Source: Lathyrus oleraceus
Taxonomy: Eukaryota > Streptophyta > Magnoliopsida > Fabales > Fabaceae
Assembly (NCBI RefSeq): GCF_024323335.1
Contig: NC_066583.1
Span: forward strand, 15,404,665 to 15,468,664
Direction of reading: 5' to 3'
Length of the DNA stretch: 64,000 bases
Under the pieces are notes generated by a model. It worked only from the letters and a program-made list of their open reading frames with translations, made no database searches and had not been told where the DNA came from. Positions within the stretch are counted from its first letter, which is position 1. Each line of letters begins with the position of its first letter. Positions 1 through 10,294 of this stretch are shown here, piece after piece. The position numbers were made by a program, and so were the translations under genes.

Positions 1-342
1 TACTTATTCAGATGAAGAGCTTCAGGTATAAGATGAGATCTGGGAATCTCCTCCAATCCACTAAAAGGCACCTTGTTAGAAATAGGTATTCCCAAGAGAT
101 GGGCATACTCCTCTAACGTAGGCATAAGTTGATAATCGGGAAAAGTGAAGCAACGGTAGAGAGGATCATAAAACTGTACCAACACACTCAAGAGTCCTTC
201 CACTACATCAGTAGATAACACAAATAGAATCTTCCCATGACGTTTCTTGAATCCAAGGGATCTAATACAAAAGATGATAGCTTCCTTAGCTATTTCAAAT
301 AGGGACATCTGAAACTGTACTTCCTAGTGTTCCTTTGTCCAT
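1..342 (-). pseudogene. Element A ORF1 (DUF7745-like), 5' part, decayed
   Basis: This is the beginning of the extra ORF1 that Ogre-like elements carry before gag; its 3' part lies beyond the left edge. From 308 down to 1 the minus strand is open and encodes blocks such as VQFYDPLYRCFTFPDYQLMP and PTLEEYAHLLGIP, closely matching ORF1 of element C near 53500. Upstream of that the C-like frame is broken: a TAG falls where C reads on, and the frame shifts after the VLDPL block, so the ATG at 306-308 is not the ancestral start. The ancestral ATG is probably at 340-342. The molecular role of this family is unknown. I call it a pseudogene with good confidence; family naming is from memory. Confidence 0.8.
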
Positions 343-1228
343 AATCCATGGTCTGATAATATTTGCAAATAAAACCTAAGTTCCTCAAAGTTATTCTTCT
401 GTGATGAATGTTATGATACGCATGAATGCATGAATGCAACACTCACAAATAAGGGATCACACACAAGGCAAACAAATAACGGTCAAGGGATGAATAAAGT
501 TATTGTCAAGATCAATCATCCATTTTAGAGGATTATGGTTTTCACCTTATCAACACCCAAGTTCCATTGCTATTGACAAGACTGGATTGGATCAACCAAG
601 AATCAAGGGTTTGTTGCGAGTCACGGGCATGGAGTCAGGTTTAAGAACCATCCCAAAGGAGTGTACTAAGGATAAAAACCTATAGATTATGTTCTAAGAA
701 GTTCCTATAGTCTTAATTCCATCTATCGAACATTGCAGGTTAGGATTACTGACTCATCAACCCATAATATTCTCAAGAGAAATTCGTATGAGTGTAGTAT
801 CGTGTAACAACTGTTACCAAGTCTACACCTGAACAGTCTCCGCACTACGTCCTAAATAGGCCAAGTTGGGTTAAATGTTCTACGGTCCTCAGCTTCTCGG
901 ACCTCAAATCAGAGAAAGTAATGCCTAACCACAAATAACTTGTGTGACATCAATAGCTCCAAAATGGTCTCCACTGAGTAGATGGGTCTAAAGCCAACTT
1001 GTTAAGGACTATTCCACACAAGTCGAACATGATTATACCATCCTCCTATCTTAATTGCACTCAAGTCCAGGTTAGAACTTATCTCACCACTCAAAGATCA
1101 CCAAGCACAACAAGTAGATTATATCATACAAACAGATATGCAAACATTCAATACACAAATATATACACATAAAAAAGTAGGTTAAACCCACTGGAGACTA
1201 ATCCCCAGCAGAGTCGCCACTTAATTTC
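343..1228 (-). other. Element A untranslated leader between PBS and ORF1
   Basis: No convincing coding frame. It is homologous to the leader of element C (53716-54716): both have a repeated gaatgcatgaatgc block, a 'ttccattg(c/a)tatt' block, and a 'cctaaccacaaataacttgtgtgacat' type block (given here in parts). The small plus-strand ORF starting at 503 is a shadow in this leader. Confidence 0.75.
1202..1219 (-). promoter_or_regulatory. Primer binding site of element A (tRNA-Arg type)
   Basis: The plus strand reads tccccagcagagtcgcca, ending in CCA like a tRNA 3' end. From memory it differs at one base from the end of a plant tRNA-Arg. The identical 18-mer precedes the 5' LTRs of O1 and C. It lies 9 bases from the LTR start at 1229. 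Confidence 0.85.
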
Positions 1229-1440
1229 TGTAGTGGTAAATTCATGACCATTAAGCTATGGATAAACTTAACGTCAATAAAACTAGAGTCACCACCATGC
1301 TTTTATTATTTCCAAAGGAAAAGGGAAAACTATGAACAAAACCCAAAGATAATAAGTTTTCAAATCAAAAATAATAAAATTCCAGGGTTACAGGTAAGGG
1401 GGTTGGTTACACAGAGGGAAGGTGTTAGCACCCAAAGTGT

Positions 1441-1456
1441 CCTAGGTACTCCTAGG
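1441..1456 (-). other. AGTA-loop hairpin in element A U5
   Basis: CCTAGG-TACT-CCTAGG on the plus strand, so a 6 bp stem with an AGTA loop in element sense. Equivalent hairpins occur in O1, S1, S2 and C. Confidence 0.6.
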
Positions 1457-1581
1457 GAGCCCCCTTTTATGTGTGTATGTGTTTTGGTATAAAAGATGTT
1501 TGCAACAAATAGAGTGAGGGGATGAAAAAAAATTCATTAATTATATTTTTGTGTTTGACAAGACCTTCGGACATGTGCCTA

Positions 1582-1586
1582 CGTAC
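1582..1586. repeat. TSD (CGTAC) left of solo LTR S1
   Basis: CGTAC directly precedes the TGTAGCACC start of S1. The same five bases follow its TGCGACA end at 31976-31980. Confidence 0.9.
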
Positions 1587-2589
1587 TGTAGCACCTCAAA
1601 TTTGCACCTCCCATTTTGTATATACATTTTCATTTTAGGTCATTAACATTGCATTATTCATTGCATAGTCCATCAAGTCATCAGGCAAGACTGGCCAGAA
1701 GATTCAACTGTGCAAGGCAACAAGTGCATTTTCTATGGAATCGAAGCCCTAGGGTTGGTACAATGAGTTCATGTGACCCAAGGATCATTTTGAAGTGGTT
1801 TGGCCAAGTATTGGAAGCTCAGACTCATCAGTCCATGTGCAAATCATCTGAAACCCTAAAAAGTCAACAAAAGTCAACTGTCAATTCAACTGTGGATTTG
1901 GAGGTGGGAAATGGTTAGAGATGCCTCATTCATGTTCAAACAAGTCTCATTTGACATTTCAAACATCAACATTGAAATATTTGAAGTCAGATCAAGACTT
2001 TCCAAAAATAGCAGGTGACCTGTAATTTGAATTTTCCAAAAATGGAAAGATTTTGGTCCAACTTCAACTCAGGATTGCATCATCAAGAAAGCTCCAAATG
2101 AAATTTTTTCCAACATGAAAGTTGAAGATCTTTCTCTCCCATTTCCAAAAAGTCCAAGATCATGAATTTCTCATCTGTGGATGAGGAGTTATGGTTCAAT
2201 CATGGCAAAGTGTGGTTCAAACTTCAAATGAGCATAACTTTCAAACCAAAACTCCAATTTGAGTGGTTCTTTTTGCACATTGATCCTTGCAACATGTATT
2301 TTTAAAGCATGGAATCATTTGGCATGAAATCTCATTTGCATGGCATTGGTTCATCAATGAAGATTTTTGGGAAAAATTGCATAAACTCATTTTGGTTAAG
2401 CATGGGCATACAATATCATTTCCAAACTTTGCATGGAATCATTTTAAGTGGGTTTAAGGCCAGAACATGCACTGTTCACGTGCATGAGGGTGCATGGAGC
2501 ATGAAATTGATTTTTTGCATTCACACCACAAAGTCCCTAATCTCATTTGCATTGTGCCTAATCCTTGCTTAAACCTGATTAGCAATGAG

Positions 2590-2596
2590 TATAAAG
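2590..2596 (+). promoter_or_regulatory. Putative TATA box of S1
   Basis: TATAAAG about 1.0 kb into the LTR, followed by a pyrimidine-rich stretch typical of plant transcription start regions. Placement by eye only. Confidence 0.35.
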
Positions 2597-3366
2597 CCTT
2601 AAACCATAACTGTTTTACACAATTACCAATTCTAGATCTAGATTTCAAAAAATCTCCAAATTTTTCTCTCACTTTTTTCCAAAAATTCTTCAAACCTAAA
2701 CACTTTCTCTTGCTTAATTCATCATCATGAGGTATTGTTGAAGAGATTTGGATGAAAATTCAGAAGAAATCATGGTTGTTTTGTTCATACTCAAAGAGTG
2801 GAGCATTAATGGTGATTTGAAATTCAGCTGAATTCAAGAGCATTTGAGCTTCCATTTCATCATCATCCATCTCAAGAAGCACGTTGGAAGAAGATTTGAG
2901 CATTGCCAAGCCTTGGAAGCACGTGGATTCAACTCTGTTCATCAAGAGGTTACATTTTCGACCTCTTTAATTCACAAATCCATTATGCTAGTTGTGTAGT
3001 TCATAGATTGGTGATAAACCTGAGCTTTGAATGGAGTGATTTGGTGTTGAATTGAGTTAGATCCATGTGATTTAAGTTTTGATGTGAATATTTGATTCCT
3101 TCGATCCGTGTTCATCTTGATGTTTTAGCATGAATTATTCATTGATCCTTGTTGTATGATGCATGGCAAATTGTTTGGTATGAGTTTTGTGGATTTCTGG
3201 ATCAGTTTATTGGATCTGGAAATTTCCAGATGAAGATCTTCATGATCTTCATCGCGTTCATGCGTTTTCCAGGTTTCTTGCGTATTTTCCTGCGGAACGC
3301 ATAGGTTACCTGCGAATTTTGTTGCAAGTTCATCATGATTACCTGCGGATTCCAAAGCCATGCATA

Positions 3367-3421
3367 GCGCGCCAGATTAGGGTTTAAACATCAAAACTAC
3401 GTCGTTTGATGTAGTGCGCGC
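3367..3421 (+). other. GC-rich inverted repeat in S1
   Basis: GCGCGC (3367-3372) can pair with GCGCGC (3416-3421). Inside it, acatcaaaac (3388-3397) pairs with gtttgatgt (3404-3412) with one bulge. It is conspicuous in AT-rich sequence, about 1.8 kb from the LTR start. A different palindrome lies at a similar offset in element C. Confidence 0.5.
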
Positions 3422-5665
3422 TTTGGATTTGAATTAGCACACGGTTCGAATCCGGCCAGTGTAGTTTTTTAAATGCTTCACTCATTTTCTCATATATTTC
3501 ATATGCTTGCTTCTCATATCATTTTTATTTTTTCCTCATCTTACAAAATTCATTAAAAATTGAAAACTCAACCAAATTCATCCCATTTTTTTGCATTGTG
3601 TTCCTTATTTGGTCTATTATTTTTTTATCATTAAAATGAGAATTGTGCTTGGCTGGATTTTTTTTGGTGCTAGGATGATTGAACATGTATCCATTTTGTA
3701 CCTTGCCTTGCTATATCATTTGTGAAATGCTGGCTTTTGATCCAATGCTTATGAAATTTTGCATACTATAACTAGACACATTGCTTGACATTTTGGTGTT
3801 GATTTGGTATTTTTACCATTTGTCATTTTTGTTTTATGATCATATTAATTTGGTGTGACAATTTGTGTCACACCTTGTGATGTTCAACTTGAATGATGGG
3901 TTTGCCATGCCAAATAATCTCCAATTGCCTTGATTTTTTGTGTGATGCATGCTATAGATGTTGTGATTGCTCATGATTTTTGTTGGAGTTATTGGGATCA
4001 TTTCTGATTTAATTGAGATTTTTCATTCTGGTTGGTCACATTTGAGCTTTAAAAGGGCCTTGAACTTCATTTGATCACAAAATGCTTGTTCCTTATCCAA
4101 TGCTTCTGAATTTTTGCACATTATTTCTAGACATGTTGAGTGTTATTTTGGCTTTGGTTTGAGGTCTTTATCATGATCCATATCTGTTTTATGCCTATGC
4201 TAACTTGGGGTGACAATTTGTGTCACACATGTGTTTGTTGTGTTTGTCTTGACTTATGCTATTTGATTGCCATACCTAATGATGTCCAATGCCTCTAATT
4301 TTTTGTGTGATGATCATGTTGTATGTCCTGTTTACTCATGTTTTTTTACAAGATTTATTTGAATCATTTTTGATTTAATGAGCATTTGTTTCTTCTGATG
4401 TCACAATGTGTTCACAATTTGCATACCTTGCCATGTTTGGTTCATAAAATGCTTTTGGTTAATGATATTGATATGGGACCTTTTGGAATGTGTCAAGATG
4501 TGATTGAAGTTGATTCATGTTAAATTTCATGTTCTGTTTTGGATGTTTGACCTACTTTTGACCCTAGGCTTTGACCTAGTGGTTTGGACTCACTGTTTGG
4601 ATTGTGAATTTCAGGTTAAGAAGCACATCACCATGATTGAAGTGGTTCACTCATTTGAGTTGATTAGTTGATTGATGTTGGCTAACCTTATGTTGTTTTG
4701 TAGGTTGATGCCAAGTCATTTGTGTTGTGCCTATTGGCTTGTGGCTTGCACATTGTTGCCTAATGCCTTATCTGTCTGATTGTGTGATTGACTGTTGTCT
4801 GTCTGTTTGTTTGAATTGTGTACTGATTAGTTTAGATTTTTTCAGGTACCTAAGTTGCTTTGAGTTCTTTTGAACTTGCTTTTGCTTTGCTTGGTTGCTT
4901 AACCATTGAGGTATAACTCTCTAACTTCATGTAGTATGGAAGACCTGTCTTGTTATGTGGGCAGGCACCTGTCTGAAGCCCTCCTTAAGAGGCAATGCTT
5001 GTGTTTGTTTATTTTTGTGCCAAGCAGGAAAAGTCCTCTTATGAGGCAATTGGCAGATAAAAGAGATGTGCAATCCATCTCCTGCTATTCAGTGTGTCAT
5101 CCCCTTTGCTCACACCATGTGTTGATGCATTGTGGATATTAACCCAAGATCTTTGTTGTGTCAGTCACATGTGGAGAAGAGTTCCTACATTCTGAACTTC
5201 CACACTTTCATTTGTTTGAAGCTCTCCCAGGCCAGGGATAAGAGCTGTGAGGTCTTACCCTTACTTCCTATTTCATCCGCTTCACCCTAACTCTCAATGT
5301 TAGGGTTAAGAGCTAACATCACCCTGTTACAGTGGCTTGTTTGTCGAGGTTGACATGACCCCTTGACTAAAGCCTAGCCTTGTGTGAGCCAATTGTTTGC
5401 ATATAGTGTGTGTGCTTGCTTTTGTGCTTGTTCTTCGCTTGTGCTGTTTAGGATAGCTTGCTCCCCGTGCAAGTTAGATAGCAACCTTAACATAGGGATC
5501 GTATGCATGACAACTTCTAGGCTCGAGTCGTAGTCTCCCTAGTAGTTTGTGTCTCCCTTTTGTATCTGGTTAGGCTAGTCCTTTTTCCCTGTGTAGGGGA
5601 ACTACGTCGCCCTGATCCTCATACCAGATGAGGTACGTAGGCAGGAGATGAGCTGATCTCTCCGG

Positions 5666-5670
5666 GCGCC
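5666..5670. repeat. TSD (GCGCC) left of O1
   Basis: GCGCC before the O1 terminus TGTCGCAACC; repeated exactly at 31303-31307 after ...GGGGTATGACA. Confidence 0.92.
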
Positions 5671-5885
5671 TGTCGCAACCTGAAAAATACAGAAGGTGCG
5701 AAAAAACAACCGGCGAGAAAGAAATGACAGAAGAGTCGCCACCGTGCGTTATTTATCCCAAAGGAGGGAAAGGAAACGCTCGAAGTAAACCTGAAGAAAG
5801 GAAAGGAAAAGACAAGGTCTCGCAACCAAATCTTAGGTTCGGGAGTCGATTATGCGAAGGGAAGGTATTAGCACCCCTACGCATC

Positions 5886-5899
5886 CGTAGTACTCTACG
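5886..5899 (-). other. AGTA-loop hairpin in O1 3' LTR
   Basis: CGTAG-TACT-CTACG on the plus strand: a different stem but the same loop as in elements A and C. It lies beside ggtattagcacccctac, the counterpart of ggtgttagcaccc in A. Confidence 0.6.
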
Positions 5900-5998
5900 G
5901 GATCCACTCTTGTTGTTTCTTGTCTAAAGGGTGTGTGTTTATCTAATGTACTATTTACTAAAAGAAAGGGGTCAAAGAAAATGACTCGCACGGATGTC

Positions 5999-6765
5999 GC
6001 ATCCATTGCATACGTATCTCATCTGAATATGAGAATCAGAGTCTTCGTAGCTCGGCTACCTATGGGTAAAAAGATGAGTGTGCTCGCTAAGATATCGCAT
6101 CTTATGCCTACGTATCTCATCTGGAATGAGAATCAGAGCAAAAACGTAGTTCAGCTAACTACGGGAATAAGGGTCTCGATTGCAACTAGGGCAAGAGAAA
6201 AGGAAAGTCTCGATCGCAACGAGAGCGAGAGAAAGGATCGCAACGAGGGCGAAAGAAAACAAGGATTAGTTGTTAGTCGTTAGTCAAACTCGGCAAGACA
6301 TCGCATCTTGTGCCTACGTATCTCATCTGAACATGAGAATCAGAGTTGCCGTAGTTCGGCTCACGCACGCCGAAACAAACACACGCACAGATGCTGAGAC
6401 GTCAAAACAAACACACAGACAGGCAAACGTGGAATCCGAACGCCAATCGCTGGACTTACATCAGATTCCGAACCAAACAAAACCACACTGGAAACCAGAT
6501 GCCACTTGATGGACTTATACCGGACTCCAAGCACACAACAATAGGATACGGAATGCCAATCACTGGGCTTACATCCATATCCTAACACACACAAGAAGAA
6601 ACAAGCAACAAGTTACTAAGGAGTCGGGAACTCGAGCCTAGCAACTGTCAAGCAAACACACACAAAAAAGGAAAAGGGTGCCCGGAGAGATCTCGCACGA
6701 TCTCCTGCCTACGTACCTCATCTGGTATGAGAATCAGGGCGACGTAGTTCCCCTGCATAGGGGTT
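5999..6765 (-). repeat. Four dispersed copies of a 'cctacgta...hairpin...cgtag' motif in O1 U5
   Basis: Copies near 6008, 6109, 6313 and 6707 each read (g/c)c(a/c)tacgtaNctcatctg, then atgagaatcag, then a cgtag(t/c)tc tail. Each contains the inverted repeat CTCAT/ATGAG, able to form a small hairpin. Single counterparts exist in S1 (5600-5640, inverted), C (35943) and S2 (62990). Confidence 0.65.
6419..6590 (-). repeat. Tandem 'gccaatcgctggactta' sub-repeats in O1 U5
   Basis: Three degenerate copies of about 55 bp, each with (g/a)cgccaatcgctggacttac or a close variant followed by atc..attcc. The same core is tandemly repeated in S1 (31337-31510) and C (36617-36850). Confidence 0.65.
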
Positions 6766-7002
6766 GCCATCTGAATATGGACTTACAAAAGGAGGACACC
6801 AGTTGTGTCAAAGGAGAGTGGGCAATGTGCTCACGTCCTAGCAGTAGGTGTCGCAGCTCGCTGAATCGAGTCTTAGGCAGTTACCTCTTTGCAATAGGAC
6901 GGACTACATGCCACAAGATCGGAGACGCTCGGAAAGGTCTAGAAGTGGGGGAAACTCTGCCCTAGAGTTGTCATGCAATATGTACTTAAGTGTTAGGATT
7001 TA

Positions 7003-7112
7003 CAAATGGGAATATCTACCTAATGTTAGCATGCAAAGAAAATGGGAATTCTACCTATGTTATCATACAAAAGGATATGGGAATCCTACCTACGTTATCA
7101 TACAAAGGGTTC
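7003..7112 (-). repeat. Short tandem repeat in O1 LTR, about 37 bp units
   Basis: Three units of the form atgggaat(a/t/c)(t)ctacctaNgttaNcatNcaaa. Also present in the 5' LTR at the equivalent place (26223-26332). Confidence 0.6.
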
Positions 7113-7185
7113 TATCTAATGGGTGCTACCTAATCGGAACAAGAGTTGACGAGTGGAGCAAGGAGAAGTGTTAGGGATAAGGGTA

Positions 7186-7256
7186 GATGGCGACGCATGA
7201 AGCAATCGACTTACAAGGTTGATGGCGATGCATAAAGCAATCGACTTACAAAAGGG
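7186..7256 (-). repeat. Tandem pair 'gatggcgaygcat-aagcaatcgacttacaa'
   Basis: Two adjacent units of about 35 bp, with a third isolated copy near 7647. The element-sense core (ttgtaagtcgattgctt) partly resembles the taagtccagcgattggc core elsewhere in U5. Confidence 0.55.
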
Positions 7257-7259
7257 TGG

Positions 7260-8126
7260 ATGAATACGTGCTGGTTCTGTTAGGTTTTAAAAAAATGATT
7301 ACTCGACGTTGGATCGAGGTTTTGGTCTTGTTTTGAAATGGTTATCGGGTATTCATTTTATTTCTTGTATTAATAGATGAATAAAGAATGAAAGAATATT
7401 ATACATTTCATGGGAGAGGGATACATTTGTTATGAATGGGGGTTGTCATGGCAATCAAACAATATAAATATATGCCTCATACATCATACAAGTAGGCAAC
7501 AATCAAACAATAAGATATTTAAACAAGTATATGATCAAATCAAATAATCAAAGAAATGAAATGAATGAGCATTAAACAACGTATGGGTGTAAGTGTAAGG
7601 GAACCGGCTCGTTGTAAGAAAGCCCAAGAGTAAGCTATGTGAGGTTGATGGCGATGCTTAAAAAGCAATCGACTTACAAGGGTGTAAAAAAATGGGCTCG
7701 ATATTAAATCGAGAAAGTATGATTTTTATAGTTTAAAAAATGGTTTTGAACTAAATTAAAATACAACAACTATGCATTATTAACAAATGAAATTATAATA
7801 AACATAAAAAAAACGAAAATGTTAATAAAATACTACAATAATAAAAAAAAATGCTAAAAGAAGATAAAATAAAATAATAAGCAAAAAGTACCACACATGA
7901 GTGTTGAACCCTCTCCACTTAATATTATGAAACTACCCTCTCTCCACTAGGCCACTCAACATCAATTGCTACCGAGATACTACGCTAAGTATATGAGCCG
8001 GGCTAAAGATTTAAAATAAAAGCAAAACAAACATTCTTATGGTTTTTATATTATCTCTGTAAAAAAACAAATTAAGTTAAATAAAGAAAAAAAAGAAATT
8101 AATAAAAAAAGATAACAGAAAAAGAA
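7260..8126. other. AT-rich LTR segment without genes
   Basis: Low-complexity A/T-rich sequence inside the O1 3' LTR. I see no gene; the equivalent segment is at 26480-27347. Confidence 0.6.
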
Positions 8127-10294
8127 ATGGGAACGGGGAAGAGAACACAGAGGAGTTCGTCTTCCTCCCTCTCTCTCGCATCTTACGAGCTCAAAACTTC
8201 CCCAACAATGGCAACCTCACGCACCCCAGACTTCACATTTCACTCAATCTCACTCTTGCTCTCAACGAAACCCCTTTCAAACACTCTCAGCTCTCACAAA
8301 AACAATCAAACAACAAGCATGAAGAGAAAGAAAAAGAGTAGGAAAGAAAGGTTCTTACAGAGCGTCGCTGCGGTGGTGGTGATGGATGCGAAGAAAACTG
8401 GCCTCCAGGTACGATTTTGGGGTTTTAGGTTTTTCTCTCTTTCAGATTTTCGCCTCCACCTCTTTCTGTTGCTTGCCTCTTTTTGGATTAGGTTTTTTTT
8501 AGTCTCTATTTTCGCCTCCAAGTCCTTTTTCTTCACTGATTCATTCTCCCTTTTATATTTCTGCAGCTAGGGTTTCAAATTGGTACCCTTGTGTTCAAAA
8601 GAGCATCCTGCGAAACACTTTTTTGATGCTCAGAACTTGGTTTGACTTCTTTGGTGCTAGGTTCGAAAGTGGTAATCTGAACCTTCGCTTTCTTCTTTGA
8701 ATTTCATCTCTATTCCAAATTGGGAATTTTTCTGATTTTTGCATTTTACTGTTGGCTAATTAATCCTTTTTACTGCAGTGAAAATGGAGGGCTTGGTTTG
8801 ATTTCAACATGTGAAGGATGGTTTGTGATTTTTCCTTGAATTTTAGTAGTTTCATGGTGAGTTGGTTTTGTTTGCAAGCCTAAGGCCAATGCTTTTGGTT
8901 GATTTCATGACTTAGCATTCTATGTGTGGCATGAGCTGTTTTGATGCCTTGCTAGATATGTATTGGTTGCATTGCTTGCTGCAGTTTGTTGTTTGATGGC
9001 AGGTTGGAGGCTTTGGCTAGGTGATGTGGTGTACTGTGAGCAGGGAACTTGGTTGCACTTTCCATGAGCACATTCCTGTGGTGCTGCTACAGCTTATTAT
9101 TTGGTGGCTATGTGGAGTAGCAACTGGTGTTAGGATCATGTGGTAATGTTGGTTTGTTGCTACAGGATCTAAGCTGCAGCCTTCATTCACTAGTCCTTAA
9201 CTAGTGTTTCCATGGTTTTGTGTAGTATATGGTGTTGGATTGATGGTGTTGGTAACATGTCACAACTTGCCTCATGGTGTAACTAGATTGATGTACCTTA
9301 CACTCTTTGTTGCTCAATTCTGCAGCACACCTTATTCATGTATTCAACCTTGGTCTGGCTTTTCATTTTATCTTGGTCCTAAGCCCTATTTAATGTTGGA
9401 TTAACCATGCTTTTGGCCTAACACAGGTTGGTTCTTTCTAGCAGGCCCATAGGGAGTGCTTGTAGTCTGCAATAATCAATAGTTTGGTTTGGAAATGTGC
9501 AGGATAACTTACACAATATTCTTGTGACTTAGCTCAATATTCTCATGCGTTGCTTGTTACAGGATTCCTTGTGGTTTGGCTTGGACAGATGCAGGACTTT
9601 CAGCAAGACCAACTTGCTTGTCCCTTTGGCTTGGTGCAACAAGGCCATGAAGAATGGGGATGTGTTTCTTGTTGGTTATGACTTGGTTGAGAAGTTTGGT
9701 TAATTGTTGCTTCCAGCTAGTCAACAGGTTTAGGTTTCCAATGCCTTGCAAATCACTTGTCTCTATTCTTTTATTGCAGATCTGGTGGTCATGTTGTTTG
9801 GTGATGATGGAAAGAGTGGGTGCATTGTGGAATGGAGCACGAGGATTATGGTAATCAAGCCTTGGTAGCATGTTTCCACTACATGATGCTTCTTGATACA
9901 ACTTGTTAGCATAATGCCAACTAGTCTAGATACGATATCCCTTGATGGTCATGACTGAGTTTGGTCCTGTTGGATTGTTTCTGCAGGTATTTCCAAGTTG
10001 CAACCTCCATGAGCCATTACCATCAATTCTTGGCCTGATGTATGCATGGGCATGGTAGGGAGAATGTTGATGTTACTAACTTGTGAACATGTTCAGTTAA
10101 GTCTCAATGTTGCTGAATTTCCAAGATTTTATAGCAGTGTTTGCATGCTGATTGCATTGTAGCCTTGTTGTAGCAGGTAGGTTCATTGACTTCTAGTGTT
10201 GTTATTGTTTGTATGATTTGTGGTTAATTATTTGGCTTGACCCTTCAACTGTATGCTTTTTTTTTCACTGAACTGTTTTTGGATTGTTGGGCAG
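8127..10294 (+). other. Gene-like plus-strand stretch in O1 LTR (possible captured 5' exon and introns)
   Basis: Plus-strand sequence resembling a plant 5' UTR or first exon: CT-rich lead, an ATG at 8127 with an open frame to 8570, and a candidate exon end ggcctccag|gtacga near 8407 followed by T-rich sequence and tgcag near 8565. The rest to 10294 is TG-rich and non-coding with many ...gcag sites. It may belong to the same captured locus as 10295-11222 or be ordinary LTR sequence read backwards. The reading frame alone does not prove a gene. Confidence 0.3.

Larger units (their letters stand above)
1229..1586 (-). mobile_element. Element A 5' LTR, U5-side segment
   Basis: Begins TGTAGTGGTAAATTC directly beyond the PBS, as expected for the 3' end of a minus-strand 5' LTR. 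It contains the U5 blocks shared with other LTRs here: ggaaggtgttagcaccc near 1419, a hairpin at 1441-1456, and gcctacgtac at 1577-1586. There it is broken by solo LTR S1 and resumes at 31981. Confidence 0.82.
1587..5670 (+). mobile_element. Solo LTR S1, left segment (U3, R and part of U5)
   Basis: Starts TGTAGCACCTCAAATTTGC and reads in plus sense. Together with 31308-31975 it forms a 4.75 kb LTR ending TGCGACA, flanked by CGTAC duplications, with no internal retroelement region, hence a solo LTR formed by LTR-LTR recombination. Its U5 (cctgatcctcataccagatg near 5612, tacgtaggcaggag near 5634) resembles the O1 LTR in inverse orientation. No credible protein gene is seen; small ORFs here are chance. 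Interrupted at 5670 by O1. Confidence 0.88.

Noticed and set aside
3440..3455. ggttcgaatcc, a perfect tRNA B-box
   Set aside because: No acceptor stem, A-box or anticodon arm at proper spacing; a chance match inside solo LTR S1.
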